Origin: Rhodamnia argentea
Taxonomy: Eukaryota > Streptophyta > Magnoliopsida > Myrtales > Myrtaceae
Length of the DNA stretch: 64,000 nucleotides
NCBI RefSeq assembly: GCF_020921035.1
Contig: NC_063150.1
Location: 34,891,826-34,955,825, forward strand
Reading direction: 5' to 3'
Of this stretch, positions 34,816 to 49,810 are shown one piece after another; position 1 is the first letter of the stretch; the number at the start of each line of letters is the position of its first letter. The notes under the pieces were generated by a model. That model ran no database searches. It was given only the letters and a program-made list of their open reading frames with translations, and was not told where the DNA came from. A program made the position numbers and the translations under genes.

Positions 34816-37800
34816 AAGGGAGGGAAAAAACAAATGAAAAGGAAAAAATAAAGAGAAAACAAAACATACCAAAATTTAGAAAATGCAAAGGATGGTAATG
34901 CCCTTGACCAGCCAAAAGATTTGCCTAATCGGAGAGGTCAGGCCTTTCTTTGAGACTGACATTACCATTTTAAGCCCTTATTTTGAATTTTCCATCAAAT
35001 CAATGTTTAAACTCCTAATAAAATAGAATAATACAAATATAAACAGTCTAAAATCCTAAAGACATCCTATTAAATGATAATTAATAAAATATTCAAAAAA
35101 GAAAAGAAAACCTACATATTATCTAAGATGTAATTGGATTCTTGAGAAGCACCAAAATTACACAAACTTATAAGATAATTCTAAACCATTATCTTTCCTT
35201 GCCAACGGCTCTTGAAGCTTTAAGGAGAAAAATGTATAAAGATTAAGGAAATTAAATAGCAACGGTTGCCTATACAATACTATAAGGAAGATGTTAAAAA
35301 GTGCCTCTTGAGCATTTGTTAAGTCTCATTGAAGGTGCTTTGCAAATTTGAATTTACTACTTGAAGTAAGTGACTTTATTAAAACGTTTAATCCTTCCAT
35401 TTTTAAGGGGTCTTATAAATTGTTATTTCCATGTTTAGTAAGTTTAACTAGTGCCCTAAGAACACTCGTTAAGAAGACTCATACTATAATACAAATTCTT
35501 GTAAGGAAACTCATACGACTCTCGATATATCATATAAGTTATATGCACTAAAAATTTTTTTTTCCAAATTCGATCGATGCATGAGAAATAGTGTATATTT
35601 GTAGCAACAACATAATCGAATCAATCAAAATGACAAATGGTCACGTATCATTAGGGTTTTGGCATCTTCGTGGATAGTAAAACCAAATCTCAACACATCG
35701 GTTTCTTCTTTGTGCCATAATCCTCATCCATGTTGAAGTTCAAGTGTGCACTTGCATTTGAAGTAGTATTTCAAAAATAAATTCCAAAATACGCAAGACG
35801 TCTAATCCAAGACAGATTATGTATCCGAAAAACTTGTAATTCTTCGCTACACTGATTATTATTATGATATTAATGACCAATATTTGAGATTCGAGCATTT
35901 TTCACAACGCGTTTTTAGTAAGTAATGAGTGTTTTGAAAATACTCGTTAGCATGACTTTTATGAAAACAAAATTCCTCAAAGTTTAACCTAAATAAACAA
36001 ATGCCCTGTCTATATCAATCCACGTCCGCTCTCCAAAATGATTGGTGAGCTCTCTTTTCTTCGTGGCACGAACTACATCATCACTATTTTTCTCCCCTCA
36101 ATTGTTTTCTTTTTCAGCCTCGAAAATGCCATTCCCAACTTCCAAAATTTCACTGGTCCCCCCCTCACCTTTTGTAATTTATGTTTTCTTCCCTTCTTGA
36201 TGCCATCATCACCACCCCCATAAAAAATTGTAATTGGTTCTCGAGAATTAAGTGCACTACGGACCCTTGGCTTCATCATGCCATTTGGACATTTGCATCA
36301 ATAGATTCAATACCATGTTTCTATTGGAGCCCCTTTCCCTTTTCTTTTTCTCATAGAAATATATTAGTAGGACTCAAAACCGTGTTGTAAAATTAATTTA
36401 AATTCGTGAAAAAAGAGAAAAATGCCCATAATGAGAAAAGGAGGAATCAGATAAGAAGAAAGATGGCAAAAAACCAATTTCAAATGAAAGTTTCACCGTG
36501 AAATTTATTAGGTGATCTCATATCTGACATCAGTGTACCATGCGGGCTTATGCTCCTTTGATGGTATGAAGAAAATGTGGAAATACATGATTTGAGTCCA
36601 CGATTTAGAATGATCGAAATAAAGACGCGTTAACCCTCTTGGAGATCATTGTGTGTGATAATTCATTGAAAGGAATAGTGTGCTGGGAAGCTTTTATCGG
36701 ATCTTAGAAAATGCTAGACATTTCGGGTTACGTTATTTAGTCTAATAAGATGAGTCAATATTGCGGGTATGCCCTCCATTTCCTACTTTGTGGATCATGT
36801 GGACAAGAAAACTTCTAAAATCTGAGAGCATTATGGTATCAATCAGTAGCTTCGAGACACTATCGGATGGTCTCTTTGGGAGGTCGACACCGTGGTCCTG
36901 TTGTGAAATAGCATCATATCTATCTCGAAAATCTATCAATCCTTAACCTTACTCCTCATCTCTCATGCGCCTTTCTTGCTTGTGCTTTTTTCTGAAATAT
37001 TATAGAGCAACTCGGTGCGGGCCATCGAATAGCAAATGGGTCTAGGAAGCTTCCCCAAGATGTTTTACTTGTTCGTTTCTTTCTCTACTCTTTAACTTTG
37101 ATTTTTGCCTTGCATCTTCTTCAGTATCAAAAACAATAAAAGATGATTTGACATTTCGCTTTATGACGAAGACACTGTCCTCGAATCGGCGGGACCGTCA
37201 CCATGGCATCGACGTCTTTCCCAAATAATTAAATTAATCTTGCGATGGCGAAATTTTTTTTTTTTTTATAATATTTTTGGAGGTTATTCTCTTTCTGATT
37301 GGCATGGCGTTTGGGTTTGGTAGGTTTATGTTGCCTTGGGGCCACTTCCCCTTCCCATTCTCATTATTATTGATTTTTGTCTGCATCATTTCCATCACTT
37401 TGTAGGGACCAAACCCCGGTTAGATTGAGACAGCACCATGGCTTTGGATCTTTTTTCCAAATTTCGATTGATGCTTTGAGTCATTTTCCAGGGGTAAATC
37501 ATCATATAATGTTACCAACATCGTGCAATTCGTTTTCATGTTTATTTTCAGAAGAAGAAAAGATTTACTTTATATTTTTCGTTTTGTCTAAGAAAGTTAA
37601 AAATACGTTCTCAGCTCTTATAACATGCGAGATCCTCTTTATTATTACCTTTGACACTGCTCACCATGACTTTGGGCTTCAGGGTATGATTAGTGGTGAC
37701 GTAGGGTTTGAAGCTCGTCTCCGAATCAAGTTGGCCAGAACGAGAGAAGAATCATCGCGTACTAAACTTCCCCGAAACAGTCCATCGTGCACCTATTTAT

Positions 37801-38607
37801 TAGGTGATGGGGACACCAATCGATACTGTTAATGTGCGGTGTCGAACTCAGCTCTCCATTTAATCTAGGGGTTTTTTTTTTTTGGTCTCCTACAATTTTG
37901 TGATGAATTGGGTTAATTACACGAGAGGAGTCCATATCCTCCGCAATATTTAACAAGGGTCGTTGCTAATTGATGGGTTGGATTCACTCGCCAAACCGCG
38001 TACGGTTCCACGGATATATAGAAGTCGGATCATATATAAAATGCAACCATATCTCGGAGGCCAAAACCATAGTGATTCGCAAAGAATATTTACGCCATAT
38101 TTATAAACATGGCCAATGGCCCCTCCAACAGCAATTCCCTATTTATTAGCTAAATAATTCTGGGTCTAGAACCAATTTCTTTAAAAAACCTTAATTTAAA
38201 CCCCACATCGAACCTGTCAATCGGAGGTGATTAGGACACTGATGGGCTCGATTCCAGGATTAATTAGCGACTCTAATAGTTGTCAAGGACTTCTTTGTTG
38301 GTGTTCCGGGTGTCAGCCAAGTTCAATGTTTCGTACCAAGTATCGGGAACAAAGCCACCAGCCAAAAAAACAAGAAAATTAAAAATCAGTGTCTTGTAAT
38401 TACAGGACAGGTTAGTCCTTTTGGACATATTGTTTTGTTGCCTTCTTTTTGTTTCTTCGATGGGATCGGAAATGCATTTTAATATTTTTGTGTGGCTGAT
38501 ATTGCGAGCAATTATTTAATTTTTGTAATGAGAAAGGAAATAGCATCAAATAATATCGACTACAAGTAATTAACACCCCATTAAGGCTTTCCTAAATCAG
38601 AGGAAAA

Positions 38608-39215
38608 GTACGAAAAAAGTCATAAACCTATTGCATTGATACCAATTCATTCTTAAATCTTTCAATTGGATCAATTGAGTCTTAAATCTTTTTACATTTG
38701 TATCAATTCAATCTATCCGATCAATTTTGGGTAGAAATTGCCGACGTGGACGCCAAGAATGTCACGTAAAATGACCGGCGCTGATGTAGATATTATTTAA
38801 TGGTAATTTTTTTAAAAGTATATTTTTTAGTTTTTTTTTTTTTTTTTTTTCTGAAAGTTAGAGTTTGGCTGGAGAGGGTCACAACCCTCCCTAGATTGGG
38901 GCAAGGGATGTTTCGCAAGGGCTATTGCGGCCTTGCACGCTGCCGGCAAGGGTTGCCGGCGACGCTTGCCGATCAAACCTAAGTTTCATAAAAAAGGAAA
39001 AAATTCAAAAAAATTTGTTAAATAATTTCATTGCCAACGCGGGCCATCCTACGTGGCATTGTCCACGTTAGTGATTTCCAATCGAAATTGGCCGGATGGA
39101 CTGAATTAGTACTAATGCAAAAAGTTTTAGGACTAAATTGGTTCAATTGAAAATTTTATGACCGAATTAGTTCCAATGCAATAGGTTTAGGATTTTTTTT
39201 TTAATACTTTTCCCC
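38608..39215. mobile_element. Foldback family A, best-preserved copy
   Basis: Left arm: GTCATAAACCTATTGCATTG, CAATTGAGTCTTAAATC, ATTGCCGACGTGGACGCC, CACGTAAAATGACCGGC. Right arm, inverted: GTGGCATTGTCCACGTTAG, AAATTGGCCGGATGGACTG, CCAATGCAATAGGTTTAGG. Each arm is about 180-190 bases; the centre is GC-rich (GGCAAGGGTTGCCGGCGACG). Arm ends could pair into one long hairpin. No ORF. Confidence 0.75.
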
Positions 39216-39424
39216 TAAATTGGGTGACTAATTATCTAATAGATCAAACTATTACTAGGACTATTTCGATTTCTATTCAAAGTAAGTAGTTCATGTAAAA
39301 TCATGCGGGAGTAATTTCTCGCGGTTCCCTAATCACGACTTGATGACTTGACTCCGGCTTGACCCGGATGATAGGCTTAGCGTGATGTATGAGAACTCAC
39401 CGAGAGTACAATCTTGTGATTAGA

Positions 39425-39840
39425 ACCGTCAAATGAGTGAGTTGCGTCAAGTTTGATCTGACTCAAATAGACACATTTAACGTGTTTTAACTCATTTTCA
39501 TACAATGCAAATTAGTGACCAATACTCAACCCAATTCATACTCAAGTCGTTCCCGACCGAATTTATACTTGGCCCATACCTAACCCATATTCCTAAAATA
39601 ATTTCACTTTTGACCCATTCTAGGAAAACTCATACCTAAAATGAGGTAAGTGTGCGAAGCTAGTCGGGAAGAGAGAAAATGAAAAGAGGATCATGGAGGT
39701 GAATTGGGTCTAAATAAGTTATAAACCCATTTATGACTCATTCACGACCCATTTATAACCCATTTAATACTCATATCATGTTTAAATACATTTATAACCC
39801 ACTTATTGAATGAAATTAACTCATATAACTACTAGGAGTA
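39425..39840 (-). repeat. Dispersed repeat family B, copy 2
   Basis: Contains CATGTTTAAATACATTTATA, CCCACTTATTGAATG and TTAACTCATATAAC, the inverse of copy 1 at 23085-23455. Non-coding. Confidence 0.6.
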
Positions 39841-40229
39841 AGCATGGGCCAGGTGGGTAGGGTCCGGACCTAGACCTTGAAACCTACCCTGTTATAACAT
39901 ATTCCAAGGTTTTGGAACCTAGAACCGACCCTATTTATTCTGGAACCTATTGTGGAACCGAACCTGTTTTTCGATTCGGTTATAGGGTCTACCGAGAACC
40001 CGTTTTCCTTTTGTTTCTTTTTCTGATTTTATTTTTTCCATCAAAATAATATGAGTATCGATGAACTCACCTCACGCTAGATAGCTACGTTAGGGTCGGT
40101 GAGATGTAAAAGAGAGTTAACAACGAGAGGCTATGGTGGCTAGTCTAGTAACAATGAGACAAAAGGCAACGGGAAGCCGTGTTGCATCTTTGCGGCGCCG
40201 ACGATGGCAACAATGAGAAGCGGGCCAAT

Positions 40230-40264
<35 letters not shown>

Positions 40265-40490
40265 CAACGAGATGGGAAACACAAAATAGAGGAGGGGTGG
40301 CAATGCTGGCAAGTGAGGCTAGGATTTCTTTTTTTAAAAGAATAGGTAAAAATCGGTTCTAAAACCTATTCGGGTGGGTCTCTACCTAGAATCGGGAACC
40401 GAACCTGTTTCAACTGGTTCCCAAAGCGAAACCGATTCCCGAATTAGTTTGAACAGGAATCGATTTCTAGCCCTATTTTTCATGTGGTAT
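39840..40490. mobile_element. Repeat family C element (GGAACC-rich MITE-like)
   Basis: Begins TAGGAGTAAGCATGGGCC and has repeated GGAACC/GGTTCC words at both ends (TGGAACCTATTGTGGAACCG; GGGAACCGAACCTG), around an AT-rich, GA-containing centre. A relative lies at 49425-49810, inverted. No ORF. Confidence 0.5.
40230..40262. repeat. (GA)n microsatellite
   Basis: Perfect GA run inside the family C element. Confidence 0.9.
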
Positions 40491-40554
40491 GATTCGAGTC
40501 TCGGGTAAGCCCGGGTTCGATTGCACACACCTAAAAACTACTCGATCTGTTATA

Positions 40555-40985
40555 TATGCATTAAGAAATGAGTTTATAATCCATTTTGACAATCTATTGA
40601 TGATTTACCCAGGCCCATGGAACAAGGTTCATCATAATTAGATTTGATGGGTTTTGGTCCAGGCAAGTCTTTCCCACCTTGTAAGGACAAGTGAGTCATA
40701 GAGGTTGATTGGATCAAAATAAGTTGGAAACCCATTTATAACTTAGTAACGGCCCATTTATGGCCTATGTCATGTTTAAACACATTTGTGACTAGCTTAT
40801 TGAATATAAGTAACACATATAACAACTCAACTCATCATATATGGATTAAGAAATGAGTTTATGACTCATTTTAACAAATGTATTGGAGATTCACCCAATC
40901 CCATGGATCGAGGTTCATCATAATCAGATCCAAAGAGTTTTGGCACAAGCAGGTCCTTCCCCCCATATAAAGATTAGTGAGTTAG
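40555..40985 (-). repeat. Dispersed repeat family B, copy 3, with direct-repeat ends
   Basis: A ~150-base unit (ATTAAGAAATGAGTTTAT ... AGGTTCATCATAAT) occurs at about 40554-40700 and again at about 40838-40984. Between them lies CATGTTTAAACACATTTGTG and CTTATTGAATATAAGTAAC, shared with copy 2. The direct-repeat ends resemble a small LTR-type (TRIM-like) layout. Confidence 0.55.
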
Positions 40986-42002
40986 ACATAAATCACAACA
41001 CCAATGAGATTCCCCAATATCAAGCTAAGAATAACTAGAATTTCCAAAAGAAGATGCCATTCGTTTGATAAAAAATAAAAAGGAATGCCGAAAATTTGAG
41101 TGGCTAAAGCTGAGCTTGGAGTGAGAGAGTTAGAGTTCAAAAGAGAATTCCTCACTTCTTTCCCATATTCATACCCGTGCATGAGACTTTTATTTCGTTC
41201 AATTAGGTGAGACCCATTCGGGCTTTCCTTCTCGCGAGCACTTTGTCCCAATGAAGAAGTCAAAAATGTTTTTTTTCCCCTCTGTAATTTTGAAGTTTCC
41301 CCTCTCCACCGGGCCAAACGGCTTTTGTGGAGATTGCACTCTAAAGGCTTCAATCCGGGGGCTTCAATTCTATACTTGGAAATACTTTGCCAATTCACAT
41401 TGCATTAACCATATGGGCCTGGTGGTGGTGGCAATTCTGCAACTCCAAAGCCTTTGAGCAGTCAAGAATGATCGATGAAAAATTTCGTAGATTGCAAGAT
41501 ATGAGTTGACCGTAGGATTCGTGGACAATCGTAGCTGTTTCTTCTGTTCTTGATATGAAAAGATACAGGGAACAGGGAAATGTAATGAGAAACAACTTGC
41601 CCTCGGGATGTTAACCAAAACTCTCATGATCTTCCTCCGTATTTGACATGATCGAGGTTCTGTGAAAATAGCACACGCACAAGTTTCGCATCGAAAGACA
41701 TTTCAACTTCGATCTTGCATTACCAAACGGGTGGTTCGACTACAAAAGCAGCAGAATAAACCCACTTTGCGCGCGCCTGCTTTGCGAGTGGCGAGCACCT
41801 TCATAAACAGCCCTAGCATGAAGCTATATATATATAGACATACGACGAATGGAAAAATCATCGGAGCGAGGAGACAATCTTTCCGACATCGACCTAAGGA
41901 CAATCTTCACGGCTGACGTCATCACAAACGGAATTTTGTAGGGGAGGGAGAAAAGCAAGCTTTTTCTGGAGCCAGAGAGCGAGCGGGCCGGGTTGCGAGC
42001 TA

Positions 42003-45166
<3,164 letters not shown>

Positions 45167-45322
45167 TTTCCCTCTTCTTCCTTCCCGGTGCTTCTTTTTC
45201 TCGCTCGGGAAAGAGAAACTGAAAGAGAAAATGAGAGAAAACGCTCGGGTACTCTCTCCCTCTCCCTCCCACCTCTCGCTTGCTCGCTAAGGTGTTTGGC
45301 GATTCTCGCTCACTCGGCTCCG

Positions 45323-45365
45323 CATATATAGAGAGGGAGGCGAGGGATCTGGAACGACACGTGGC
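45323..45365 (-). promoter_or_regulatory. MIPS core promoter: TATA box and G-box/ABRE
   Basis: On the minus strand CTATATATG (45331-45323) lies about 160 bases upstream of the MIPS ATG and is a good TATA box. GCCACGTG (45365-45358) lies just upstream of it and matches the G-box/ABRE core CACGTG bound by bZIP and bHLH factors. This would fit light or ABA control reported for plant MIPS genes; inferred. Confidence 0.6.
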
Positions 45366-46319
45366 GCGATTTGAGTGGATTGTGGTCCCTTGGCTGTTTT
45401 GTGTCTTTTTCTTTCTTTCGTTTTTTCCTGCGTTATTTCATGTGAAGGGCATTGGGCCTCATGAATGCCTAATTAAAGCCCTCCCTCTCTTTTTTTTCCT
45501 TTTCATTTTATGGCAAAAAAATATTATTGCTGCCATTAATTTCCTCTTTTTGTTGTTTTTTTTATGCCAAAGAAATTCGAGTGGCCTCTAGCACCAAACA
45601 GGAAAATTACTCGTATGATCATTTTCACTTAGGAAAAAAAAATGGTCCTACCATGTGGTGAAGTACTTTGGTTGCATCCCGTGACAGCGACGTAGGAAGA
45701 AATGAGCCGATCATAGACCGGCATGTCCCGACCTAGTTAGCTAGGTCCGTGCCCGGTGATGCGGGAACATCGGGTTCCAATCAAGGCAATCGAACTCGCG
45801 ACTCGCCTCAAACATCGTGAAGGGAGATCTCGGCCACAACGCGATTCAACGGTCCGATGCGGAGAAGGCGTCTCGGATGGAGTTCCGAGAAATTGGAAAA
45901 TTAAATGTTGATTGGGTTGGATCATCAAAGTTGGAAGCTTATCTCCTAGTTTAAGTAAGTTCTCTTATATGAATATGTTTTCGGAATTTGAGTAAATTTC
46001 CGAGTAGATATCCGGACTCTAAGTATGTTTTCTAATTTGAGTGATTTTCATGATTTGATATGTCATAGTTCTTATGTGTTAGTCCGTTTATAAATACAAG
46101 GTGCATTCCTACGAATTCAAACCTAAGTTCATAATACATGAGAACTGTTTTAAAGTGATTTGTATCCGATTATTTGTTCAATTCTTTGGTGATTAACCTT
46201 AATTTTTTGTATCCTCGGCTGCTTATAGTTCTCGTCACTTATCTCTTGAAATAGGAAGTAATAGTGCGCAGATTAATATTTTGCGTGCTTCCCTTTATGT
46301 CTCTCCTTAATCCGACAGT

Positions 46320-46870
46320 TAAATTCTTCAATGACTTTTTTTTTTTTTTGGTCAAATTCAATGACTGTTAGGGGTGGCCAGATATCTTGCCAACAACTTT
46401 CGTGATACCATTGCCTCGATCTCGAGCCAAAATGTCCGACATATGGAGGACATTCTTATCCCTGAAGTCGTCGCCACAGTTGTCATGTTGGTCGCGAGTA
46501 AGGGCCGTGAAGCTCCTGTTGATAGTTCGCAAGGCTCGCGGCCCTTGCTCATAGTTGGCGAGGGTCGCACCCTTGCCCAATGGCCAACAAGGGCTTGTTG
46601 CCCTCGCACTTGGCAGGCGAGGATTGCCAGCTCGCGGTGAACGAGGGCCTGCAAGACCTTGCCTAGTAGCGCGAGGCATGGCCCCTTGCTGGCCCTTAAC
46701 AATAAAAAAATAATAATTCAAACAAATTTTAAAATTTCTCAAAAAAAAAAAAAAAACAAACACAACAACGTCGACCATGTCATATAAAACAGTTGGCATC
46801 TACTCAGTAATTGTTTGCTAAAATTGATCGAAATGACTAAATTTACAAAGACCCTGCTATTTCCACCCAC
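46320..46870. repeat. Foldback family A, decayed copy with large GC-rich core
   Basis: The core has repeated GAGGG and CCCTTG words (GGCGAGGGTCGCACCCTTG, GTTGCCCTCGCACTTGGC), flanked by A-runs and short arm remnants (AAAATTGATCGAAATGACT). ORFs on both strands here are by-products of GC content. Confidence 0.5.
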
Positions 46871-48310
46871 TTATACACCACTTTTACATTGAATTGACTA
46901 CGTTGTCCCTTACGAGTCCCACTCTTAATTTATAATTATTTCTTATACTTTTTTTCTTTTTTTTTTTCAATTTTACTAGAGACGAAACTACCCATGCTCT
47001 CTCAAACAACTTTTATTAATGATATATGTCGGATGCACTCTTGATTAAGATTAATGCTTGCCTTCTTTTTTTTTTTTTTTTTTGCCTTTTCTTTCTCCAT
47101 TTGGAACAAAGTTAGTGTATTTCGTTTTTGAATAATAGTTTTTTTGGTATATAGGTAAATAATTATTGTGTTTCTGAAAAAAAAAACTAATTATTCTATT
47201 AACGAGTTGTATATATATATTTTTGTACTAGGAAACTATTATGAAAAAATAACTTAAGCACAAGTAAGAGGATAATCGATGAGTACATTGCATATAATGC
47301 ATACACCAACTATAAAATTTCATTTTTGAGTAAATTCTCATAAATTTGATCTAAAAATCAAAGTCGAGAAATTCACAGCCATGATAATAATCTAAGGAAA
47401 GAAAGTAAATTATTTACAAATAAAATTAATATTTCTTTATTCTAGTATATGATTAATGCTTGCGTAGATTATAATAATGAAGAATAAGTTAAGAAGAAGA
47501 CAAACATGAAGGAAACATTGAAATGTAATGCGTGTGGAAGACGCAGTTCGGGTGAAAAAAAGTTGTATAGAAGGGACGTGAGTAAGTTTTTCTTTTAGTA
47601 AGTAAAATTGAAAAAAAGAAGATAAAAAGTTAAGAAATAACCTTATATCAAGAGTGAGACCTACAAGAGATAATGTAATCAATCTAATGTGATAAGGGGT
47701 GTCAGAAGCCAATAAGGGGGTGAAAATAACCTGATTTAAAACTGAATTGACATAATTACAAGATTATGAGTAAATTGGCAAAGTGAAATAGATTTAGGGC
47801 TTTTTAGACAATTTTCTCTATTAAAGAGCAAACTCATGTGTGTGGGTTACACGCACAAAACATGTTCGATCACCGACACCACAAAATGTGGTGAATTTCA
47901 TGTTTGAGCCATAAACCTAGACTTTAGCTCACTTTTTTCATGGTCCGTGAAGTTAGGGAAATGCTTGATGGATTAGGGCGTGGATGGTAACGCTTCTGAA
48001 AATGAATTTTTACTTTCAAAACGATGTTACGGCATGAATCGGGATTCAAAATTCTCCCATTTTACTTCTATGATCGATCGGTATAAACATATGACGTATC
48101 ATTTGACTGCTCTTATGTTTCTACTAGTTACAAACCCAAACAAGGGGCAAATTAAGGCAATGATAATTGGTTGACTATTCCCTAGATACATCTATTCAAT
48201 TAAATTCTGGATTTATTCCAACAGCTAAGAACTACGGTATAGCAATTTATGAATGTCTCCATGATGGACTGGGGCTTTCAATTTGATTGTATCAAAATGC
48301 CCAATTCATT

Positions 48311-48420
48311 GGAATCGCCCCATCTATCTTCATGATGAGAGGTTTGGTTTCAAACTCGATTCGAATAGGGGCTTGAACCTACAACTTCCGCCTTGATAAG
48401 GCGGTCCTCTAACCATGATC
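48311..48420 (-). pseudogene. Plastid-like tRNA fragments (trnI intron-like plus trnD-like)
   Basis: Read on the minus strand, GTTTGAAACCAAAC...GATAGATGGGGCGATTC resembles, from memory, the plastid trnI-GAU intron. Immediately before it, GGACCGCCTTATCAAGGCGG then AGTTGTAGGTTCAAGCCCC resembles the anticodon arm and T arm of plastid trnD-GUC, with the anticodon G changed to A. No intact cloverleaf forms. It looks like transferred organelle DNA, joined from two sources or passed through the mitochondrion. Confidence 0.5.
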
Positions 48421-48559
48421 TGATTTATAAGTAAGTATCTCTCGTAAAATATGAGCCGACGACTCAAGATCGGCCTCAAGAAAACCTTATATTCCCTGAT
48501 GAGGGATTTGGTTAGATGATGTATGGTTGCTAAACAAGGATTTCCTTTTCTTCATTAGA

Positions 48560-49256
48560 AAACATTCATCCGAAAGTAGATGGTAATGTTTCTAAAAATG
48601 AATTTTTACTCCAGAAGTACTTTTGAAGCGTAAATCCATTTGATAATGTAATTTTTGGAGTAGAAAATCGTTTGGTTAAGCAACATTATATTTCTACTTC
48701 TGAAGTAAATTTCTACATCTTAAGTTATTTTTGAGCCAATACCACAAATTAAAAAAATTTATTTAGAAATTTCTTGACTTCAATCTTTCTCTCACTTTAA
48801 TCTCTTTTCATTTTCGGCGCCTCTCTTTTCCAACTACACCTTCCCCACCGTTGCCCCTTACCGACCATCGCCCATCGCCTTCGCCAACCAACCATTGCCT
48901 GCCATCGTCGAGTTGCCATCTCCGGCCTCTGAATTAAAAAATAAATAAAAAATTTTTATTCTTAAAAGGAAATAATATTTTTTAATAATAAAAATTATTT
49001 TTAAGAAATTTAAAAAAATTAAAAATGAAGTAAAAAAAAATTTCGATCGCTAACGATAATTTTTTGTAAAATATTTTGTCTTAATAATGTTCTTGAAGTA
49101 TAAATTTTCAATCGTTACTAAACGAATTTCTCTGATTAGAAATCAACTTATGGAACAAAAGTAGAAAAATCAACTTCTGCTTCTGATTAGAAGTAGAAAA
49201 ATCAACTTATGGTTAGAAGTTTGATTTTTGAAGTAGAAGTGCTGCTAGGTGCCCCC
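48560..49256. mobile_element. Foldback element, family D
   Basis: The left arm (AATGAATTTTTACTCCAGAAGT, ATCGTTTGGTTAAGCAAC) and right arm (ACTAAACGAATTTCT, GATTAGAAGTAGAAAAATC) are inverted relatives. The centre has CCGTTGCCCCTTACCGACCA. It ends near TGCTAGGTGCCCCC. Non-coding. Confidence 0.45.
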
Positions 49257-49424
49257 TTAGAGATTTATGGAAAAGCGGGTTTTCTTGCGAATGAAAAGAA
49301 TAAAACAACGGCACATGTGATTCATGTCAAATAAATTAATAATAGCCATTTTGTGGACAACAGATGAAATGGTAATTTAAGATACACACAATAACAATCA
49401 TATTAGATATACAAGTTGCTGGTG

Positions 49425-49810
49425 ATCAGTTCTAAGTTGGGTCATTTCCCATTCGAGAATTAGGAACCGGATCGTATGTGTCGATTCTTAATTTGCCCAC
49501 CCTAAAATCGGATGGACCGATCCTAGGACCCGGTGATGTTATTATCATTCTTAAAATAATTCATTTTCTTTATCAAAAGTCTCTAAATATATTTTTAAAG
49601 TTAATATAGTGTAAAATGAAGTGTCTAATAATAGAGAAATTATTAGTAAAATGAGAGATTACTCTCACAAATAATATGTACGTTTTACGCTTGGTCCAAT
49701 TCCATCCTAGGAATTAGAAACTGGACCGATTCCCGTGGGAACCGCTTAGAACCAGTTGATCCGGTCCAACTGTCGAGTTGGACCATGATCGATGCACACT
49801 CCTAATACAG
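49425..49810. repeat. Repeat family C, copy 2
   Basis: Repeated GGAACC / GGACCG words, ending at 49803 in ATGCACACTCCTAA, the inverse of the TAGGAGTAAGCAT start of copy 1. Confidence 0.5.

Noticed and set aside
37377..37832. 151-codon plus-strand ORF
   Set aside because: Composition as expected by chance in this region; no domain or conserved block.
46368..46799. Long ORFs on both strands
   Set aside because: They lie in the GC-rich core of a foldback repeat and match nothing.
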